Below, piece by piece: positions 1 through 7,702 of a stretch of 64,000 nucleotides of DNA (position 1 is its first letter; the number at the start of each line of letters is the position of its first letter). The notes below the pieces were generated by a model, which had not been told where the DNA came from, did not search any database, and was given only the letters and a program-made list of their open reading frames with translations. Origin of the DNA: Halospina denitrificans (GTDB lineage: Bacteria; Pseudomonadota; Gammaproteobacteria; Pseudomonadales; Oleiphilaceae); contig NZ_SOAX01000007.1 in assembly GCF_004364635.1 (NCBI RefSeq), forward strand, positions 124,001-188,000, in the 5' to 3' direction. The position numbers and the translations under genes are program-made.

Positions 1-2
1 AC

Positions 3-1589
3 CAGCTCACCGGGCGTCTTCTGGATCTTGAGGCATTGACCCAGTGGCTCGCCGAATGGGCGGGTATGGAATATGTCCAGATCGATCCCTTAAAAGTGGA
101 TGTGCCGGCGGTAGCCGGCGTCATGTCCTACGCCTATGCCAATCGCCACGGGATCCTGGCGGTATCGGTGGGGAAACAGGAGATCCGCGTGGCCACGGCA
201 CAGCCCTTCCAGAAGGACTGGATCGCCAACCTGGAGCACGTCAACCGCACGGACATCACGCCGGTTATTGCGAACCCGGCCTCGATCCGCCGATTCCTGG
301 TGGAGTTCTACCAGCTGGCCAACTCGGTGAGCAAGGCCGGTGGCGAGGATGCCAGCCAGCACGTGCAGAACTTCGAGCAGCTTCTGGATCTGGGCGAAGG
401 CAAGGCCGATGCCAACGACCAGCACGTGGTCAGTATTGTCGACTGGCTGCTCCATTACGCCTTCGAGCAGCGCGCCAGCGACATCCACATCGAGCCACGG
501 CGTGAGATTTCCCAGGTGCGGTTCCGCATCGACGGAGTGCTGCACACGGTCTATGAGTTCCCCGCCAATGTGGGCATCGCGGTGCTCAGCCGCCTCAAGA
601 TTCTGGGCCGATTGAACGTCGCCGAGAAACGCCGCCCTCAGGATGGCCGCATCAAGACCCGCAAACCCGACGAGAGCGAGGTGGAACTGCGCATCGCCAC
701 CATGCCCACGGCCTTTGGCGAAAAGATGGTGCTGCGGATCTTCGATCCCGAGGTGCTGCTCAAGCCCTTCGAACAGATGGGGTTCTCCCGCGAGGACCGC
801 CAGCGCTGGGAGCGGATTACAGACAATCCCTACGGCATCATCCTGGTGACAGGTCCAACCGGGTCCGGCAAGACCACAACGCTCTACTCCACCCTGCGCC
901 AGATGGCGTCGGACGACGTCAACATCTGCACCATCGAGGATCCGATCGAGATGGTGGAGCCGTCCTTCAACCAGATGCAGGTCCAGCACGGCATCGACCT
1001 GACCTTTGCCCATGGCGTACGTGCCCTGATGCGCCAGGACCCGGACATCATCATGATCGGCGAGATCCGGGACAAAGAAACGGCCGAGATGGCCGTCCAG
1101 GCAGCCCTCACCGGTCACCTGGTGCTGTCCACCCTGCACACCAACGATGCGCCCAGTGCCATCACCCGGTTGCTGGAACTGGGCCTGCCCTCCTACCTGA
1201 TCCGCGCCACCCTGATCGGCGTGATGGCCCAGCGGCTCGCGCGGACGCTCTGCGAGGACTGCAAGGAAAGCACACGACTGGACGAGGAAGCGTGGCGCGA
1301 CCTGACGCGCCCCTGGAAAGCACCGCTTCCGGAAAAGACCTGCCGCCCGGTGGGCTGCCTGAATTGCCGCAACACGGGGTACCTGGGACGAACCGGCGCC
1401 TACGAGATCATGCCCGTGGAAGGCGCACTCAAGGATCAGATAACGGAAGACTGCAATGTCGCGGAAATTCGCCGTGAAGCCTACCGCCAGGGCATGATGT
1501 CACTGCGGCTCTCCGGTGCCCAGAAAGTGGCCGCGGGCGTGACAACCGTGGAAGAGGTCATGCGCATCACGCCCGAAAGCCAGCGCTAA
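3..1589 (+). CDS. GspE/PilB/PulE-family secretion ATPase, 5'-truncated by the window edge
   Basis: Hexameric cytoplasmic ATPase that powers a type II secretion system or type IV pilus. The frame is open from base 3, so the true start lies outside the window; the first internal start-like codon is the TTG at 36, used here as residue 1. The N-terminal interaction domain is followed by the ATPase core: Walker A GPTGSGKTT from residue 273 (Lys279), an Asp box (CTIEDPIE), Walker B region (DPDIIMIGEIRD) and a His box (HLVLSTLHTND). A zinc-type tetracysteine is present, Cys406/Cys409 and Cys441/Cys444, as in GspE and some PilB proteins. No other secretion or pilus genes follow; the next gene converges. 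GspE, PilB and MSHA-type ATPases cannot be separated without the upstream genes. Confidence 0.9.
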   Translation, partial: QLTGRLLDLEALTQWLAEWAGMEYVQIDPLKVDVPAVAGVMSYAYANRHGILAVSVGKQEIRVATAQPFQKDWIANLEHVNRTDITPVIANPASIRRFLVEFYQLANSVSKAGGEDASQHVQNFEQLLDLGEGKADANDQHVVSIVDWLLHYAFEQRASDIHIEPRREISQVRFRIDGVLHTVYEFPANVGIAVLSRLKILGRLNVAEKRRPQDGRIKTRKPDESEVELRIATMPTAFGEKMVLRIFDPEVLLKPFEQMGFSREDRQRWERITDNPYGIILVTGPTGSGKTTTLYSTLRQMASDDVNICTIEDPIEMVEPSFNQMQVQHGIDLTFAHGVRALMRQDPDIIMIGEIRDKETAEMAVQAALTGHLVLSTLHTNDAPSAITRLLELGLPSYLIRATLIGVMAQRLARTLCEDCKESTRLDEEAWRDLTRPWKAPLPEKTCRPVGCLNCRNTGYLGRTGAYEIMPVEGALKDQITEDCNVAEIRREAYRQGMMSLRLSGAQKVAAGVTTVEEVMRITPESQR

Positions 1590-1630
1590 CAGGCGCTGGA
1601 TCGGGAACCCGTGGACCTCGGGAAACGCCA

Positions 1631-2416
1631 TCAGGGGGTAGGCACGCGGCCCAGTTCCCTCACAAGGATTTCCTCGATCTCCCCGTTCTTGCGCATCTCC
1701 CGCAGCGCCTCGTTAAAGGCTTCCATCCGTTCGGCGTTTTCCGGCACCTCCCGCGACAGCAAAAGCCGCAGACGGTCCAGTCGCACCGGATGGGGGTGCC
1801 AGGTGATCTTTTTCCGCTCCTTGCGGGAAAACTGCTCTTCAAGAATTCGCTGACCCACAATCCGGTCCATCGGGAAAAGATCAATACGACCCGCAATCAG
1901 CTTCTCGAAGTTCAGCCGATCCGACGAAACGGTTTCCGTGCGGACAAGCTCCAGATCCACCACGGTCTCGATGACTTTCCCGTAGTCGTAATCCTGGGTC
2001 AGGCCGATCCGGTAATCGGAGAGGTCGGCCGGCATGTCCCAATCAAAATTCATGTCACGGCGATGGAAGAAAACGTACTCGGTAAAGATGACTGGCTCGC
2101 TGACGTAAAAGTCCCTGAAACGCTGCTCGGACGGCAGCCAGACCGCCGCGCCATCCCACTTCCCCTGACGGGCCAGATACAACGAGCGGGACCAGGGAAA
2201 AAATCCATACTCCACCTCATAACCGGCGCGCTCAAACGCCCGGGTCACGATGCGCGAGGCGACCCCATATCCCGGCTCGTCCCTGCCAAGATAAGGCGGC
2301 CACTCACCATTGGTGATGCGGACCGTGGTCAGCTCCTGACCGGATTCTTCCTGTGCCGTTGCGCTGATGGACACTGCCAGCAAAACAGCAATGGCCAGTC
2401 CCTTCAGCCGTTGCAT
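1631..2416 (-). CDS. Periplasmic solute-binding protein, SBP_bac_3 (amino-acid binding) type
   Basis: A 261-residue secreted protein with a clear Sec signal peptide (cleavage predicted around residue 21, after ISATA). The mature part begins with the motif of family 3 solute-binding proteins (RITNGEWPPYLG) followed by the two-lobe fold pattern; residues such as FFPWSRSLYLARQGKWDG match the subgroup of transporter substrate-binding domain proteins common in marine gammaproteobacteria. The start is supported by GGAGGA seven bases upstream. No permease or ATPase gene is adjacent, so it may serve a distant ABC transporter or act as a stand-alone sensor-type binding protein. The ligand cannot be told from sequence. 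It ends convergently with the secretion ATPase gene. Confidence 0.8.
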   Translation of the reverse strand: MQRLKGLAIAVLLAVSISATAQEESGQELTTVRITNGEWPPYLGRDEPGYGVASRIVTRAFERAGYEVEYGFFPWSRSLYLARQGKWDGAAVWLPSEQRFRDFYVSEPVIFTEYVFFHRRDMNFDWDMPADLSDYRIGLTQDYDYGKVIETVVDLELVRTETVSSDRLNFEKLIAGRIDLFPMDRIVGQRILEEQFSRKERKKITWHPHPVRLDRLRLLLSREVPENAERMEAFNEALREMRKNGEIEEILVRELGRVPTP

Positions 2417-2474
2417 GATGGGTCCTCCCAGTGACTTCGGGCACAGCCCCTGAACTCAAGAATGGCAAGCGCGT

Positions 2475-4013
2475 TCACAACTGTCCACATTGATGTCCCT
2501 TCCAGCCGTGAATCAGTACCAGTACAGGCGTATCAGACGCCGTATCCGAATTGCCAAAAACGTCCCGCGTCACCGGCGACCGCGAGAGCCAGTGCTGCAC
2601 AGCCTGCCACTCCTCGCGCCCCCCTGGATGCCCCCTGTAGACCAGCAGCGAAATCAGTCCACCCGGCCTGAGCACCCCCAGCGCGGCCTCCAATGCGGCA
2701 AGGGTGGAATCGGCATCCGTCACCAGGCCCCGGTCGCTGCCGGGAAGATAACCCAGGTTGAACATCACCGCACCAACTCTGCCCCTGGCATCATCGGGCA
2801 GATACGTTCTGATGTTGGCGTGACTGTCATGCACCAGACAAACCCGCTCCACCAGGTCAGCCTCCGCAAGGCGTCGCCGGGTTTCGGTAATGGCGGCCTC
2901 TTGGACATCAAACGCCCAGACGCAGCCGGCGGCGCCTACCTGTTCCGCAAGAAAAAGCGTGTCATGGCCATTACCGGCGGTGGCATCCAGGGCCAGATCC
3001 CCTTCTCCGAGGGCCTGGGCCACGGCCTCGTGGGCACGATGGGTCAGCCTCACACCACCCACCGCTGGCAGCGTGCCGGCGGCAAAGGCTTTGAGGTTGT
3101 CCGCGCTCTGCGCCACCATCCGCTGGCGGGCATCCTGGCTGGCCCAGGCACAGTGCGGCGTTACCAGCAGGTTCGGGATGTCATCCGCCAGAAGCGGGTT
3201 ACCGTTGACTGGAGGCTCCTCGGTAAGCACATCCAGGCCCGCGCCACCGATTTCCCCGGAACGCAGCGCCTCTGCCAGTGCCTGCTCATTAACAATGCCA
3301 CCCCTGGAGGTATTAACCAGAATGGCCGTGTTCTTCATCGCGGCCAGTTCCGGGGCATCAATCAGGTCCCGTGTTTCCTCGCTGAGCAGACAATGCACCG
3401 AGAGCACGTCCGCCTTCGGAAGCAGCTCCGCCAGTGGTTCACGGGGAAAACCGTCCACGTCACCGGATGCCTGCCCGGGACGGGCTGCCACGCGCACATC
3501 CATATCGAAGGCGGCACCGAGCCGTGCAACGCCCTGCCCCAGGTCCCCATAGCCCAGGACCACCAGCGTCTTGCCAGCCAGTTCCATGATGGGGTAGTCC
3601 ATGCGGCAGAACATTGTGCTCTGCTGCCAGCGGCCGTTACGGGTATCCGTGACGTAATCCAGCAGATGATTCGACAGCGCCAGAATCAGGGAAAACGTAT
3701 GCTGAACCAGTACAGGGCGTGCATAGCGAATGGCATTCACAACCCGGATTCCACGCCGTTCAGCGGCCTCGAGGTTAATGTTGTTGACCCCCGTGGCGGT
3801 TACGATCACCACCTTCAGGTGCGGCGCGGCGGCGAAATGCTCATCTCCCAGCACCACCTTGTTGGTGATCACGGCCTCGGCACCGGCGATCCGCTGAGCG
3901 ACCTCGGCCGGTGCCGTAGTCGCGTACGTGGTCAGTTCCGCCGCTTCCTCCAATGGCGAGAAGTCCACATCCCGCCCCAGGGTGTCTGAATCCAGAAAAA
4001 CCGCCTTCAACAC
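2475..4013 (-). CDS. Fusion protein: D-2-hydroxyacid dehydrogenase + MnmM/YtqB-type SAM methyltransferase
   Basis: A 512-residue protein made of two complete enzymes. Residues 1-315 form an NAD(P)-dependent D-2-hydroxyacid dehydrogenase of the glycerate/hydroxypyruvate type: nucleotide-binding GYGDLG at 154-159 and the Arg237 / Glu265-266 / His287 catalytic set (NTSRGG, TEEPP, TPHCAW). Residues about 322-512 match the small methyltransferase family PF06962 (MnmM/YtqB): SAM motif I LDATAGNGHDT at 342-352, then FDVQ and FNLGYLPGSDRG. MnmM converts nm5s2U to mnm5s2U at tRNA position 34 in Gram-positives; activity here is inferred. The join falls where both families normally end and begin, with no stop or frameshift. 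GGGAGG lies three bases before the ATG. It diverges from the lipase gene. Confidence 0.85.
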   Translation of the reverse strand: MLKAVFLDSDTLGRDVDFSPLEEAAELTTYATTAPAEVAQRIAGAEAVITNKVVLGDEHFAAAPHLKVVIVTATGVNNINLEAAERRGIRVVNAIRYARPVLVQHTFSLILALSNHLLDYVTDTRNGRWQQSTMFCRMDYPIMELAGKTLVVLGYGDLGQGVARLGAAFDMDVRVAARPGQASGDVDGFPREPLAELLPKADVLSVHCLLSEETRDLIDAPELAAMKNTAILVNTSRGGIVNEQALAEALRSGEIGGAGLDVLTEEPPVNGNPLLADDIPNLLVTPHCAWASQDARQRMVAQSADNLKAFAAGTLPAVGGVRLTHRAHEAVAQALGEGDLALDATAGNGHDTLFLAEQVGAAGCVWAFDVQEAAITETRRRLAEADLVERVCLVHDSHANIRTYLPDDARGRVGAVMFNLGYLPGSDRGLVTDADSTLAALEAALGVLRPGGLISLLVYRGHPGGREEWQAVQHWLSRSPVTRDVFGNSDTASDTPVLVLIHGWKGHQCGQL

Positions 4014-4119
4014 ATTTGCCTCCCGACAAAAGGGATTATTGTCGATGGCCGGATACCCGCATGCAATGCTGAATCCAAAAACCGGAAACGCCTGCCTTTG
4101 TCAAACAACGCAAAGCCTT

Positions 4120-4135
4120 GGTGATGGCTGTCACA
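4120..4135. promoter_or_regulatory. CRP/Vfr-like site upstream of the VolA-like lipase gene
   Basis: GGTGA-N6-TCACA, one mismatch from the CRP half-site consensus TGTGA-N6-TCACA. It sits 170 bases before the lipase start codon and 107 bases before the divergent dehydrogenase-methyltransferase gene. A perfect copy of the motif precedes fadL, which raises its credibility. Confidence 0.45.
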
Positions 4136-4156
4136 CTTCCAACACCCCTGCCACCG

Positions 4157-4208
4157 TTTTACAAACAGTAACATCCTGAAATGTTTCAATTCATTTCAAC
4201 ATTGACTG
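4157..4208 (+). promoter_or_regulatory. Shared upstream element, copy 1 (volA-like gene)
   Basis: The block reads TTTTACAAA, 16 variable bases, TGTTTCAAT, three bases, then TTTCAACATTGACTG. The fadL upstream region carries the same words at identical internal spacing (7532-7583). The right part is an imperfect palindrome of the form TGTTnnAATnnATTnnAACA, as expected of a dimeric repressor or activator site. The element ends 96 bases before the start codon. No known regulator motif was recognised; the function is inferred. Confidence 0.5.
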
Positions 4209-4304
4209 AAACGCCCGAAGGCATGCGCCAAAGCGGCCATTAAGACTGTTCGACGATTCTGTGAAAGTTGCGCCATCAACCTGAACCATTCTGGAGGTAG
4301 GTTC

Positions 4305-6851
4305 ATGAAAGCGGTTACACCTTATCTTCTCATCGGCCTCACGGCCTTTACCCTGACAGGCTGTCTGAGCACGGGCAGCAGCGCCGACGGCGACGATGCA
4401 GCCCAGGCTTCCGATAACGGCGGTGTTTCCGGCCAGAACGATGAGCAGGGGCGCGGACAGTCGGATGTCCGGGTCGCCTTCAATCCGGCGGAACAGGTCC
4501 TGCCCTTCCCCAACAACCTGCTTTTCGAGGCCGACGCCAACAGCGCGGAGGATCTGGACGGGACGCTGAACGTCCCCGTGGACGATCCGCAGGACAGTTC
4601 GGCACCGGTGATCCGGGCGCTCAATACCCTCGATGGTTTCTCCACGACGGCGTCGTGGCGCATGGCGTTCACCGGAGACGTTGACCCGGATTCGCTGGTC
4701 GCGGGCGAGACAGTGCGGGTCTTCCGGATGAAGCCGAGTGGCGAGGGCTACCCCGAGCGAACGCGGCCAACCGAGGTGGATGGAGAACTCAGCCCGGATC
4801 AGTTCCGCGTTGCCTATGATGAGCAGAGCAATGAGATGCGCATCCTGCCTGCCGAACCGCTGAGCTACGACACCACCTACACGGCCGTGATCACCGAGGG
4901 TGTCCTGGATCCCAGCGGCGATCTCGTCGGCAGTCCGCTGCAATGGTCCGTAGCCACCGGCACCGGTGACCTGGATCAGTGCGATGACCCGAGCAAGAGC
5001 GACAGCGCCCTGCTCCAGTGCACCACCAATGCGGCGATCACACCGATCGAGGACAGCGATAACATCGACCTGGACCGCGACGACATGCTCCTGGCCTGGG
5101 GTGTGACGACCCAGCGTCCGGATGCGACCTTCATGCAGGCAGCCGATTTCATTCAATCTAACGGGTTAAAGGATCTTGAAGAAGTCAGTAAGCTCAAGAA
5201 AAACGACGACCCGGAATGCAAGGACATTATCTGCCTGGTCAACCTGGATGAAGTATTCGGCGAAGAAGCTCCGTCCACACCGGGCGGAAAGGCGAAGATC
5301 CTGCCGGGAACCATTCACCTTCCCTATGGGCTCGAGGAAGCCGAGGACCGCACCAAGGGGTCAGAGGCCAATGGATACGAGCCGACGCCGGCACGTGACG
5401 ACCGTGTGCTTGAAACGGCCTGGGAATGCAGTGAAGGAAACTGTAACGCGGACGATAACCGGGGCAGTGTAGACGGAGAAAGCCTGATCCGGTCCGTGCA
5501 GACCGCCCCCGTTATCATGGCCGTCCCGGACCCGGAGGCAGAGGGTGTTCCGGAGCCCGAAGGCGACGGCTACCCGGTAGTCATCTTCCAGCATGCCATC
5601 AAGCAGAACCGATCCAATGCACTGGCGGTTGCCGACCGCCTGGCTCAGGAAGGCTTTGCGGTCGTGGGCATCGACATGCCGCTCCATGGTCTCGTGAAGT
5701 CGGACATTGAAAACGAGTCACTGAACGACCTGTATGCACCGGCTTTCTATGCCCAGCTGCAGGATTCGGCCATTGTCTACGACTGCTTCCTTCTGTGTGA
5801 TGAGGCCACCATCGCCCAGGCAATGCAGGATTCACTGCCCCAGGCCTGGGAGCGTACCCAGTATCTGGATCTGGTCGACGAGGACGGCAACCCTGGTAGT
5901 GACGGTAGCATTGATTCGTCCGGCTCCCATTTCCTGAATCCCTCCCAACCGCTGACCCAGCGCGACAACATCCGTCAGGGCTCACTCGACCTTGTCACTC
6001 TGGCCCATCACCTGCGCAGCGGTGACGTTTCGGAGTGCGGTACAAAAGTACTCGACGACAGCCCTGTAGGGCCGAACTGCGACAAGGACGCAGCCCTCGA
6101 CAAAATTGATACCACCAACCTCCACTTCGTGGGCCACTCCGTGGGTAACATCGTTGCTGCCCCTTTCCTGACCCATGATGAGGCCATCCAGAGCGTCACC
6201 ATGCTTACCCCGCCCGGCGGCATCATGCGCACTCTGGAAGGCTCGGCAAGCATTGGCCCACAGCTGCGGGAAGGGCTGGCGGAATCCGGCATTGAGCCCG
6301 GTACCGAGGACTATTACCGCTTCTTCGCCTCGGTCCAGGCCGCACTCGACAGCGTCGACCCGCTCAACCACGCGCCGGCCATCACCCGGGGCCAGGACAA
6401 CGCGCCTCGCCCGGTCTACCTCTCACAGATCCTCGGCAACGACGGTTCCGACGGCAGTGATGCGAATCCGGCCGACCTGGTTCTGCCACCGGGAGTGGAG
6501 GGTCAACCGCTGGCCGGCAGCACAGCGCTCGCCAAGGCTGCGGATCTGACGCTTGCGCCGAGCAAGGAGGACGATCTGGGCAGCGGTAGCTTTCCCCTGG
6601 GTCAGGACTACGCCAGGGACAATGCCATCCAGGCGACCGTGGGTTTCCGTTTTGGCGCCCACGCATCACCGCTCCAGCCGCTGACCGAAGACGACGACCC
6701 CCGGGACAACGGTGAGGAAAGCTTCAGCATCCCCAACGGTGAAGCAACCCACGCGGAAATGCAGAACCAGATCGCCAGCTTCCTGACCAACGCCCGGGAC
6801 GGGAATACCCGCCTCACCATTGGTGATCTGGAGCTGGTCGAAGCGCGCTAA
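4305..6851 (+). CDS. VolA-like outer-membrane (lyso)phospholipase lipoprotein
   Basis: An 848-residue lipoprotein: signal peptide with lipobox LTGC (Cys20), and Leu rather than Asp at +2, which fits outer-membrane sorting. A Ser/Asp/Gly-rich linker leads into the bacterial virulence-factor lipase N-terminal domain (PF12262; PFPNNLLF, ALNTLDGFST, VDPDSLVAGETVRVF). The C-terminal half is an alpha/beta hydrolase with nucleophile Ser612 in GHSVG. VolA of Vibrio cholerae, a surface lysophospholipase A that frees fatty acids from exogenous lipid, has this architecture and is encoded next to fadL, as here. The protein is acidic, suiting a saline habitat. GGAGGT precedes the ATG. The exact substrate is inferred; other surface esterases share the fold. 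Confidence 0.85.
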   Translation: MKAVTPYLLIGLTAFTLTGCLSTGSSADGDDAAQASDNGGVSGQNDEQGRGQSDVRVAFNPAEQVLPFPNNLLFEADANSAEDLDGTLNVPVDDPQDSSAPVIRALNTLDGFSTTASWRMAFTGDVDPDSLVAGETVRVFRMKPSGEGYPERTRPTEVDGELSPDQFRVAYDEQSNEMRILPAEPLSYDTTYTAVITEGVLDPSGDLVGSPLQWSVATGTGDLDQCDDPSKSDSALLQCTTNAAITPIEDSDNIDLDRDDMLLAWGVTTQRPDATFMQAADFIQSNGLKDLEEVSKLKKNDDPECKDIICLVNLDEVFGEEAPSTPGGKAKILPGTIHLPYGLEEAEDRTKGSEANGYEPTPARDDRVLETAWECSEGNCNADDNRGSVDGESLIRSVQTAPVIMAVPDPEAEGVPEPEGDGYPVVIFQHAIKQNRSNALAVADRLAQEGFAVVGIDMPLHGLVKSDIENESLNDLYAPAFYAQLQDSAIVYDCFLLCDEATIAQAMQDSLPQAWERTQYLDLVDEDGNPGSDGSIDSSGSHFLNPSQPLTQRDNIRQGSLDLVTLAHHLRSGDVSECGTKVLDDSPVGPNCDKDAALDKIDTTNLHFVGHSVGNIVAAPFLTHDEAIQSVTMLTPPGGIMRTLEGSASIGPQLREGLAESGIEPGTEDYYRFFASVQAALDSVDPLNHAPAITRGQDNAPRPVYLSQILGNDGSDGSDANPADLVLPPGVEGQPLAGSTALAKAADLTLAPSKEDDLGSGSFPLGQDYARDNAIQATVGFRFGAHASPLQPLTEDDDPRDNGEESFSIPNGEATHAEMQNQIASFLTNARDGNTRLTIGDLELVEAR

Positions 6852-6902
6852 AGGTCCCGCTCTGCGCTATAGTCACGGTGGCAATCATTGGAGGAGGCCA
6901 CC

Positions 6903-7439
6903 GTGACTACCATTCTTTCTGTTCTGCTTTTAATCTGGCTCATCCCCGGAACCTGGATTCTCGGGCGCAAAACGCCGGACTACTACCCCTTGCGCCAGAC
7001 CATCAGCGAACTCGGAGCCAGTGGCGCTGAACACGAGAAGGTGGCACGCTTTGCCCTGTTCCTGCCCTCCGGCCTCCTCGCCACCCTGATCAGCTTCCTG
7101 TTTCTTCTGGAAAGCCACCTCGAAGCCGCAGCACTGGCCGCGTCCGTCGCCATCGGCTACCTGTTTGCCGCCATCTTTCCGGTGGACCAGGGGGCTCCCC
7201 TGCATGGAAGCCGGGCCAACTTCTGGCACAACCTGGGCGGGATGGTGATGTATCTGGGGGGCGGGCTGAGCCTGATTGCCGCCCACCAGCAGGCGCCCGG
7301 CTTTACCATGGCAGGCGTGTTCAGCCTTGTTGGCCTGGCCGGGCTGTCACCCTATACGCCGACCCGATACCGCGGCTGGCTCCAGAGACTGATAGAAGCA
7401 CTGTTTTTCGCCGCCCTCATCAGCCATTCATTATTCTGA
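6903..7439 (+). CDS. DUF998 integral membrane protein
   Basis: A small hydrophobic protein of 178 residues with about six membrane segments, matching DUF998 proteins (ISELGASG after the first helix, DQG in the mid-loop, and a conserved FWHNLGG). The frame extends to a TTG at 6888, but GTG at 6903 is preferred because GAGGAGG lies five bases in front of it. It begins 51 bases after the lipase stop, on the same strand, and ends 263 bases before fadL, so it is probably co-transcribed with the lipase. The function is unknown; its place between lipase and fatty-acid porin suggests a link to lipid handling, which is inference only. Confidence 0.75.
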   Translation: MTTILSVLLLIWLIPGTWILGRKTPDYYPLRQTISELGASGAEHEKVARFALFLPSGLLATLISFLFLLESHLEAAALAASVAIGYLFAAIFPVDQGAPLHGSRANFWHNLGGMVMYLGGGLSLIAAHQQAPGFTMAGVFSLVGLAGLSPYTPTRYRGWLQRLIEALFFAALISHSLF

Positions 7440-7471
7440 TCGAATAAAAACTATTTAATCGGAATTATTTC

Positions 7472-7487
7472 TGTGATGTATTTCACA
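7472..7487. promoter_or_regulatory. CRP/Vfr-like site upstream of fadL
   Basis: TGTGA-TGTATT-TCACA, a perfect match to the 5-6-5 CRP core, inside an AT-rich stretch 216 bases before the fadL start. The flanks (attatttc before, ttt after) are AT-rich like good CRP sites. Confidence 0.6.
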
Positions 7488-7531
7488 TTTATTATTTGAT
7501 TAAACACCCACCCCCAAAAGACCTTTCCATA

Positions 7532-7583
7532 TTTTACAAATCACTGAATTTCCAAGTGTTTGAATGGCTTTCAACATTGGCTG
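7532..7583 (+). promoter_or_regulatory. Shared upstream element, copy 2 (fadL)
   Basis: TTTTACAAA, 16 bases, TGTTTGAAT, three bases, TTTCAACATTGGCTG: the same order and spacing as 4157-4208 upstream of the lipase. The palindromic half-sites TGTT and AACA are retained. It lies 45 bases downstream of the CRP-like site and ends 119 bases before the start codon. A TATATA run at 7650-7656 could be a -10 box for fadL, but no good -35 is visible. Confidence 0.5.
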
Positions 7584-7702
7584 TCATGACCTTTTCATAG
7601 GCAGATCCGGCCATACCTATTTCCGATCGTTAATGGACAATAGGCAATTATATATAAGCCTCGTCTTTTTAAATCCGTTTTCAAGACAACAGGAAATCTG
7701 TC

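Noticed and set aside
2490-3989. A 499-codon plus-strand frame opposite the dehydrogenase-methyltransferase gene
   Set aside because: It mirrors the coding strand of a gene with clear catalytic motifs, has no family features and no ribosome site; long antisense frames are common in high-GC DNA.
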